From assembly GCA_000496475.1 (NCBI GenBank), contig AYMW01000002.1, positions 1 through 64,000 on the forward strand: 64,000 nt of DNA, in the 5' to 3' direction. The position numbers and the translations under genes were made by a program. Shown here piece by piece: positions 58,677-64,000 of this stretch. Position 1 is the first letter of the stretch; each line of letters starts with the position of its first letter. The notes under the pieces are model-generated. The model saw nothing but the letters and a program-made list of their open reading frames with translations, searched no databases and was not told where the DNA came from. Origin of the DNA: Betaproteobacteria bacterium MOLA814 (lineage in GTDB: Bacteria > Pseudomonadota > Gammaproteobacteria > Burkholderiales > Burkholderiaceae_C).

Positions 58677-61340
58677 ATGCTGCAGCTTTATGACGAATTG
58701 CTTGACAACTACCCCGATTTAAGCAGTCTTAACGTTGTGGCTTTCCATCTTGTGCTGTCTGTGTTTGCAGATGGGTTAAACGGAACACCTGACCAGATCA
58801 GCAAGGCTGGTTGCTTGGCGTTGGCTGACAAAGGCAGAGATGCTTGGAATGCCTGGCGTGAGACCTTTCCTGTGACACGCTCCGACAGCGGCACGTATAT
58901 CAACTATGCGGACTTCTCTAAAACAGAGTTTGTAACAGCCTCTATAAATTTCTCTGGTTTTGTATTCGGCGACGCTGCCAGTTTCATGGGTGCATGTTGG
59001 GGTGACAAGGCCAACTTTATTGGCGCACAGTGGGGTCATGGGGCCAACTTCATTGGCGCCCATTGGCGTGATAGGGCCAACTTCACGGGTGCCCAGTGGG
59101 GTGATGGTGCCAACTTCTTAGGCGCACACTGGGGTGACAGGGCTGACTTTCAAGGCGTGCAGTTCGGGCGCCATGCAAACTTTCACAGTGCGAGCTGGGG
59201 GGGCAAGCCCAACTTTGCAGGCGCACAGTGGGGCAACACTGCCAGCTTCACAGCCGCGTGCTGGGGCGACGAGGCGATTTTTGATGGTGCTCAGTGGGGC
59301 CGCCAGACCAACTTGCAAGCTGCGCAGTGGGGCGCCAGGTCTAGCTTTATAGGTGCGCGCTGGGGCGATTGGACCAACTGTCAAGCCACGCTGTGGGGCG
59401 ACAGGTGCAACTTCCGGGACGCGCAATGGGGCTTTGAGGCCAACTTCAACAACGCCACATGGGGTGACAGGGCCGACTTTCAATGTGCACAGTGGGGTGA
59501 TGAGGCCAATTTTGAAGAGTCGCGATGGGGTGACACCGCCAATTTCCATGGTGCACAGTGGGGTGAGTGGGCTGACTTTGGCGGCGCGCGCTGGGGCTAC
59601 GCCGCCAATTTTCAAGATGCCCAATGGGGCGGTGGAGCCGCATTTCATGACGCGCTGTGGGGTGTCGCATCTAATTTTGCACGTGCCAAATGGGGTGATA
59701 AAGCCAATTTTTTAGGTGCGCAGTGGGGTGGTGCATCCACTTTCGAAAGTGCGCAATGGGGCTACGAGGCCAATTTCAAAAATGCGACATGGGGTGATCA
59801 GTCACATTTTCAATTCGCGCACTGGGCGGATGAGGCTAACTTCACAGGCGCGCATTGGGGTGATGCCGCCAATTTTCATGGCGCACAGTGGGGTGACTGG
59901 GCCAACTTTGACGGTGCGCAATGGGGCTATACGGCCAATTTCAAAGAGTCACATTGGGGGTACGCCGCTCATTTTTGTGATGCGCAGTGGGGCTACGGGG
60001 CTAACTTTACAGGTGCGCTGTGGGGGGCTGAGGCCCAATTTCACCTCGCACAATGGGCAGATGCGTGCAATTTCGTAGGCTCTCGGTGGGGTGACAAGGC
60101 ACACTTCATTGGCGCGCAGTGGGGCAACAATGCAAGCTTCCAAGCTGCGCAGTGGGGCGAGTGGTCTGAGTTTCAAACTGCCCAATGGGGTGGGGCCGCG
60201 GTCTTTGACGGTGCGCAGTGGGGTTATGGCACCACTTTTCAGGGTGCGCAGTGGGGCGACTCCGCCGCATTTCGTGGCGCACAGTGGGCTGGTTTTACAG
60301 ACTTCATAGGTGCGCAATGGGGCAGTGCCGCGACATTTCAAAACGCGCAATGGGGTAAGTGGGCAAGCTTCCAAGGTGCGCAGTGGGGCAACAACGCGAA
60401 CTTTCAAGGCGCGCAATGGGGAGACGAGGCCAACTTCAGTGCGAAGAGTTGGGAGCAGCTAATTGATGATTACTGCACTGAAGAGCGCTGGATTGTTGCC
60501 AAAGAATGGGCTGCCCGCAAGCGTTTGTCGCCCAATGAACTTCACGATGCAAATTTCGAAGGGGTGACATTTTTAGGCCGCGCAACATTTACAAACCGAG
60601 CGCTAACCGGCACAACCAACTTTGGCCCACTTCCCGCAAGTTGCAAAAGACGTAGGGTCAAACGCGATGCGCTCGGCTGCGTTGTTGTTGATGGCATGCA
60701 AGACGTTGCGTGGGAAGCACTTGACGATCAACACACCCATGCGACGTTTGGCGCGCCCCCCAATTTTCGAGGTTGTCAGTTCAGCCAACAGACTGGTTTT
60801 GAAGCCGCCCAATTTGCTGCACCCAGCGGGGCTGAGGAGGCCGTTCAGGCCTACCATGTGATCAAACTGGCCTTTATGTGGCAACAAGCCAAGCCCGAGG
60901 AGCAACGCTTCTTTCGCCTAGAAATGGCTGAAAAGCAGATACAAAGCAAAGGCCTCTACAGGTTGCTGCTCAGTGCCCACGAGGCGCTTGCAGATTACGG
61001 CCTGTCTGCTACCCGCCCCTTAAGACGCCTTGTTGTTTGGCCAGCCCTTGGGTGTGCTCTTGTGTATATGGCGTTGGCGGTTGGCGGGCCCAGTTCATCG
61101 TTGGATATGGGCGCTTCTGCCCAGCTAGATCTCATCAGAAAGTGGTTGGTGTGGTCACTTACAGCCTACTTACCACTGCCCGCTGTTGACTTTGTCAGCG
61201 CGTTGCGCGCCGATTTGTTTGGCAGCGAGGGGCGCTTGCGCGTGTTGGCACTGTTGGTTGAAGCGGTGCAAAAAATGGCGGCTCTGGCCGCCGTACTCTT
61301 GACTGGTTTCAGCCTAAGACATCTCGGCAGGCCTCGGTAA
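58677..61340 (+). CDS. 887-aa membrane protein with 44 tryptophan-rich 11-residue repeats
   Basis: An N-terminal ~100-residue domain is followed by 44 uninterrupted 11-residue units (residues 103-586) with consensus F-x-G-A-Q-W-G-D-x-A-N. Half of each unit (A-N-F-x-G) is a pentapeptide-repeat element; the other six residues carry the tryptophan. A solenoid similar to pentapeptide right-handed beta-helices is therefore likely. After a linker, residues ~715-780 (AYHVIKLAFMWQQ, FFRLEMAEKQ) and two or three membrane segments (~784-803, ~820-843, ~865-882) resemble C-termini of membrane-anchored pentapeptide proteins. No ribosome site is obvious at the ATG. Base composition matches the host, unlike the gene before it. 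Confidence 0.88.
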   Translation: MLQLYDELLDNYPDLSSLNVVAFHLVLSVFADGLNGTPDQISKAGCLALADKGRDAWNAWRETFPVTRSDSGTYINYADFSKTEFVTASINFSGFVFGDAASFMGACWGDKANFIGAQWGHGANFIGAHWRDRANFTGAQWGDGANFLGAHWGDRADFQGVQFGRHANFHSASWGGKPNFAGAQWGNTASFTAACWGDEAIFDGAQWGRQTNLQAAQWGARSSFIGARWGDWTNCQATLWGDRCNFRDAQWGFEANFNNATWGDRADFQCAQWGDEANFEESRWGDTANFHGAQWGEWADFGGARWGYAANFQDAQWGGGAAFHDALWGVASNFARAKWGDKANFLGAQWGGASTFESAQWGYEANFKNATWGDQSHFQFAHWADEANFTGAHWGDAANFHGAQWGDWANFDGAQWGYTANFKESHWGYAAHFCDAQWGYGANFTGALWGAEAQFHLAQWADACNFVGSRWGDKAHFIGAQWGNNASFQAAQWGEWSEFQTAQWGGAAVFDGAQWGYGTTFQGAQWGDSAAFRGAQWAGFTDFIGAQWGSAATFQNAQWGKWASFQGAQWGNNANFQGAQWGDEANFSAKSWEQLIDDYCTEERWIVAKEWAARKRLSPNELHDANFEGVTFLGRATFTNRALTGTTNFGPLPASCKRRRVKRDALGCVVVDGMQDVAWEALDDQHTHATFGAPPNFRGCQFSQQTGFEAAQFAAPSGAEEAVQAYHVIKLAFMWQQAKPEEQRFFRLEMAEKQIQSKGLYRLLLSAHEALADYGLSATRPLRRLVVWPALGCALVYMALAVGGPSSSLDMGASAQLDLIRKWLVWSLTAYLPLPAVDFVSALRADLFGSEGRLRVLALLVEAVQKMAALAAVLLTGFSLRHLGRPR
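58983..60434 (+). repeat. 33-bp tandem repeat array, 44 units
   Basis: Exactly 44 units of 33 bp, without indels, encode the 11-residue repeat. Typical DNA text is TTC-NNN-GGC-GCG-CAG-TGG-GGC-GAC. Units have diverged mostly at variable positions 2, 9 and 10. Several neighbouring units are closely alike, a sign of local duplication. Confidence 0.95.
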
Positions 61341-61551
61341 CGCTGTCGTATCACCCACATCCTAGCGATGGCCGGGAGAGCAAGGTTACGGCCACTGCTA
61401 GAATCAGTGTTCGGGTGAATGTTGAAGTCGGTATCGCTGAAGTGTTTGACGCTGTAACAAGCAGAATAAAACGCCTAAGTCAGCGCAGCGCACGGTTGAT
61501 TTGAACTGTGCCAAGCGCCTGTAGGCCGCGCTCACCTTGGCGATAAACAAT
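61341..61551. other. Intergenic gap before tRNA-Arg
   Basis: About 210 nt without a gene. It must contain the tRNA-Arg promoter, but I cannot place -35 and -10 boxes with confidence. Confidence 0.4.
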
Positions 61552-61628
61552 CTGGCCGTAGCTCATCTGGATAGAGCAATGTCCTTCTAAGACATGGGTA
61601 GGGGGTTCGAGTCCCTCCGGCCAGGCCA
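61552..61628 (+). tRNA. tRNA-Arg (anticodon TCT)
   Basis: A 77-nt cloverleaf with perfect acceptor CTGGCCG/CGGCCAG, D stem GCTC/GAGC, anticodon stem ATGTC/GACAT around CTTCTAA, T loop TTCGAGT and encoded CCA. The anticodon TCT reads AGA/AGG arginine codons. It marks the right edge of the island. Confidence 0.97.
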
Positions 61629-61936
61629 CTGTCAATGGCGTGAACACCCGCCCATGCAGCGGGTTGCTGGTGACCAATGTCCACATCGCCGTTGGCGCGG
61701 CTCATGAGGCCATGCGTTGCCTTTTATATGGCAACCACACTTCATGTCTGTTTGACCCAAAATTCACGCATGACTCGCTCAAGCCCGCCATCAGCTTGAG
61801 TTCAGCCTTCTTCCCACATGTCAGTTGTTATTCCTGCTGTGTCTTGGGTATCACGGCTTGTAATGGCGTTGCTGGGTGCGATCCATTTCCAGTGAAATAA
61901 ATGTATCTTTATATAAAATAATGATACATTTGTTAC
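61629..61936. other. Intergenic gap between tRNA-Arg and the RpiR-type gene
   Basis: About 300 nt. An 86-codon plus-strand frame at 61640-61900 has no ribosome site or recognisable family and I do not call it. The last 40 nt are AT-rich and hold the inverted repeat described separately. Confidence 0.5.
61899..61931. promoter_or_regulatory. Candidate operator of the RpiR-type regulator
   Basis: AAATGTATC (61899-61907) and GATACATTT (61923-61931) form a perfect 9-bp inverted repeat with a 15-nt AT-rich spacer, ending 5 nt before the start codon. This is a good candidate for autoregulation of the following operon. The spacer itself looks like a -10 region (TATAAAAT). Confidence 0.6.
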
Positions 61937-62935
61937 ATGACGGTTAAATCAAGTCCATCCACAGAGTTGGTTGCACAACGCATCGAGCGGTTGTTTGCAT
62001 CGCTTACGCCAGAGTTGCAAACGGCTGCGCGTTGGTTGCTCTCGCATCAACAAGAAGCTGCTGTGTTGTCGATGCGCCGTTGTGCGGTGATGGCCGGTGT
62101 GTCTGCGCCCACCATGACGCGCTTGGCCAAGGCTTTAGAGCTGACTGGTTTTGCCGACATACAACGCCAACTCAGCACCGCGACTTTGGCTTTGGCAAAG
62201 CAACAGTTAGCAGCCGTTCGCCATGCTTTGCCGGTCGACTCTTACGCGGCCAACGCCCGTTTGGTTCAAGCCAATGCACGCGATCAGTCTGGGCGAAACA
62301 CCAACAGTGCTTGGCTGCACACGTTGTCTCAAGCGCAAGTGGCCAATGCCGTATCTGGCAGCACCTCACTCACGCCTGTGCAGTGGCAAGCACTTGGTAA
62401 GCGCTTGCTGCTTGCATCGCATGTTGTTTGTTTAGGCCTGCGGGCTAGTTTTTCTGTGGCGCAGCAGCTGCATTACGCCGCGGCGTTGCTGCGTCCCAAC
62501 GTGCATCTCATGCATGCCAACGGCGGCTCAGTGGATGTGTTGTGCGGCTTGGGCTCACGCGACGCCATGGTGGTGGTCTCGCAAGCGCCTTACACCCAGC
62601 AAACACTTGACACGGCGACACAGGCCAAGCGCCAAGGCTTGTTTGTAGTGGCTGTCACCGACAGCACCATCAGCCCATTTGCCGGCGTAGCCGATCAAGT
62701 GGTTGTGTTTGAAGCTCAAACCAGCTCTTTCTTCCCGTCCATGTTGGGCAGCTTGAGCGCGGTTGAGACGCTGGTTGCAGCCATGGCACTGCAAGCCAAA
62801 CCCAAGGATTTAGAACACTTGGCTGCACGCGAACATTATTTGCGCGACCAGCGCGCGTATGTGTTGACCGGCAAAGACAGCGCCACCTTTTTACAACTTT
62901 CTCCACATGTCCAAGGGATTTTAAAAACACCATGA
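61937..62935 (+). CDS. MurR/RpiR family transcriptional regulator
   Basis: A 332-aa regulator with an N-terminal HTH_6 domain (residues ~10-85, with MAGVSAPTMTRLAKALELTGFADIQ) and a C-terminal SIS sugar-phosphate-type domain (about 145-280). HTH-SIS proteins in this family respond to phosphorylated sugars or other small metabolites and often control the neighbouring catabolic operon. The stop overlaps the start of the downstream aminotransferase gene as ATGA, so that gene is the likely target or co-transcribed partner. A perfect inverted repeat precedes the ATG. Confidence 0.9.
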   Translation: MTVKSSPSTELVAQRIERLFASLTPELQTAARWLLSHQQEAAVLSMRRCAVMAGVSAPTMTRLAKALELTGFADIQRQLSTATLALAKQQLAAVRHALPVDSYAANARLVQANARDQSGRNTNSAWLHTLSQAQVANAVSGSTSLTPVQWQALGKRLLLASHVVCLGLRASFSVAQQLHYAAALLRPNVHLMHANGGSVDVLCGLGSRDAMVVVSQAPYTQQTLDTATQAKRQGLFVVAVTDSTISPFAGVADQVVVFEAQTSSFFPSMLGSLSAVETLVAAMALQAKPKDLEHLAAREHYLRDQRAYVLTGKDSATFLQLSPHVQGILKTP

Positions 62936-64000
62936 ACGCTGTCGCTTCAGACTCTGCAATCATTCATCGTCTCATGACGGTTCAACCAGCAACGGCCGTC
63001 ACGTCTTCAGGCGTCTGGATACAAGATGACAAGGGCAAACGCTACATGGACGCTTCTGGTGGGGCGGCGGTCTCTTGCCTTGGCCATGCGCACCCTGAAG
63101 TGCTGGCGGCCATGCACCAGCAAATTGACAAGTTGGCTTATGCCCACACGGGGTTTTTCACCACAGAAGTGGCAGAAAACTTGGCACACCAGTTGGTTCA
63201 ACACGCCCCCGCTGGACTTGAGCATGTGTATTTTGTAAGCGGTGGCTCAGAGGCTGTTGAGGCGGCACTCAAAATGGCTCGCCAGTACTTCGTGGAAATT
63301 GGCCAGCCCCAACGCCAGCACTTTATTGCACGCAAGCAAAGCTACCACGGCAACACACTTGGCGCCTTGTCGGTCAGCGGCAACGCTTGGCGCCGTGCCC
63401 AGTTTGAGCCCTTGCTGATTGACGTTAAACACGTCTCTCCTTGCTACGCCTACCGCGACCAAGTTGAGAACGAAACGCCCCAAGCCTACGGCTTGCGTTT
63501 GGTACAAGAGTTGTCAGATGCCATAGATACGTTGGGTGGTGAGAACGTCATTGCCTTTGTTGCCGAAACGGTTGGGGGCGCAACAGCTGGTGTTTTGCCC
63601 CCAGTTGAAGGTTACTTTAAAGGCGTCAGAGCGCTGTGTGACCGACACGGTATTTTGTTAATTTTGGATGAAGTCATGTGTGGCATGGGTCGCACTGGCA
63701 GCCTGCATGCTTGCGAACAAGAGGGCGTTGCACCCGACTTACTCACCATTGCAAAAGGCTTGGGTGGGGGCTACCAGCCCATTGGCGCAGTTCTAGCCCA
63801 CACGCGTATTGCCCACAGTTTTGCCAAGGGCAGTGGCTTGTTTCAGCATGGCCACACTTACATTGGCCATGCCGTTGCCTGTGCGGCGGCTTTGGCTGTT
63901 CAAACAGTTATTCAGCGCGACAACTTGGTGCAACGCGTGCAAGAGCTCGGCACATGGTTTGGTCAAGCATTGCGCACCCAGTTTGAAGCGCATGAGTCTG
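62932..64000 (+). CDS. Class III aminotransferase (partial, cut by window end)
   Basis: PLP-dependent aminotransferase of the aspartate-aminotransferase (class III) family. The first 356 residues are visible. The N-terminal GVWIQDDKGKRYMDASGGAAVSCLGHAHPEV, FVSGGSEAVEAALKMAR, the LILDEVMCGMGRTG motif near 243 and IAKGLGGGYQPIGAV near residue 274, whose lysine binds PLP, are all present. About 80-100 residues are missing at the C-terminus. Substrate cannot be assigned; omega-amino acids or polyamines are possible. It overlaps the RpiR-type gene by 4 nt. Confidence 0.92.
   Translation, partial: MNAVASDSAIIHRLMTVQPATAVTSSGVWIQDDKGKRYMDASGGAAVSCLGHAHPEVLAAMHQQIDKLAYAHTGFFTTEVAENLAHQLVQHAPAGLEHVYFVSGGSEAVEAALKMARQYFVEIGQPQRQHFIARKQSYHGNTLGALSVSGNAWRRAQFEPLLIDVKHVSPCYAYRDQVENETPQAYGLRLVQELSDAIDTLGGENVIAFVAETVGGATAGVLPPVEGYFKGVRALCDRHGILLILDEVMCGMGRTGSLHACEQEGVAPDLLTIAKGLGGGYQPIGAVLAHTRIAHSFAKGSGLFQHGHTYIGHAVACAAALAVQTVIQRDNLVQRVQELGTWFGQALRTQFEAHES

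Noticed and set aside
59118-60416. Long open frames on other frames and on the minus strand within the repeat gene
   Set aside because: They arise from the 33-bp repeat, which keeps all frames free of stops; their products are periodic Pro/Leu or Arg/Gly text and have no ribosome sites.
58983-60434. CRISPR-like periodicity of about 33 bp
   Set aside because: The units are contiguous with no spacers and encode a continuous 11-residue protein repeat, so this is not a CRISPR array.
61640-61900. 86-codon frame after tRNA-Arg
   Set aside because: It has no ribosome site and begins immediately after the tRNA; the product looks random.

Overview
The window looks like a betaproteobacterial chromosome, most likely Burkholderiales and Comamonadaceae-like. 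This is inferred from the gene families and their order: a cysI-DUF934-cysH-cysD-cysN run, lptG-lptF back to back with pepA-holC, pobA divergent from an IclR-type regulator, YggX, an ArgA of the kinase-plus-GNAT type, and three ordinary tRNA genes. Base composition is moderate, apart from clearly AT-rich spacers inside the secretion island.

Region 1 (46-18406) is mostly housekeeping and is dominated by sulfur assimilation. After a minus-strand tRNA-Asn comes a long minus-strand series, read from high to low coordinates: TSUP sulfite/sulfonate exporter-like protein, CysI, DUF934 protein, CysH (iron-sulfur APS reductase type), CysD, CysN, 7Fe ferredoxin FdxA and a thioredoxin-reductase-like ferredoxin-NADP reductase. 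Several of these overlap by ATGA. No CysJ is present, so the ferredoxin and its reductase are attractive electron donors for CysI. Further along are MnmC2-type oxidoreductase, YggX, DsbB, ArgA, the helicase HrpA, a YbdL-like aminotransferase, CysB and a CbiX-type chelatase (siroheme supply), which extend the sulfur theme.

Region 2 (18513-30670) holds lptG/lptF (minus), pepA/holC (plus), a branched-chain amino-acid type binding lipoprotein with a clear terminator, a YgiQ radical SAM protein, a CaiB/BaiF protein, pobA with its divergent IclR regulator, a MioC-like flavodoxin and tRNA-Pro with a terminator.

Region 3 (about 30731-61340), bounded by tRNA-Pro and tRNA-Arg, is a complete type VI secretion system. 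The order is tssB, tssC, hcp, tssE, tssF, tssG, tssH(clpV), vgrG, a MORN-repeat protein, a DUF4280 PAAR-like protein, a small one-TM protein, tssJ, tssK, tssL, tssM, tssA. All thirteen core components are present. The cluster is flanked by four proteins I cannot assign: a 218-aa protein and a 1349-residue helical/low-complexity protein upstream, and an AT-rich 591-aa protein and an 887-aa membrane protein downstream. The last contains 44 uninterrupted 11-residue repeats with a nearly invariant tryptophan. Homopolymer tracts (G9 at the tssF/tssG junction, C8 in tssH) and a hexanucleotide microsatellite could make expression or protein length variable.

Region 4 (61552-64000) has tRNA-Arg, an RpiR/MurR-type regulator with a perfect inverted repeat in front of it, and a class III aminotransferase that runs off the window end.
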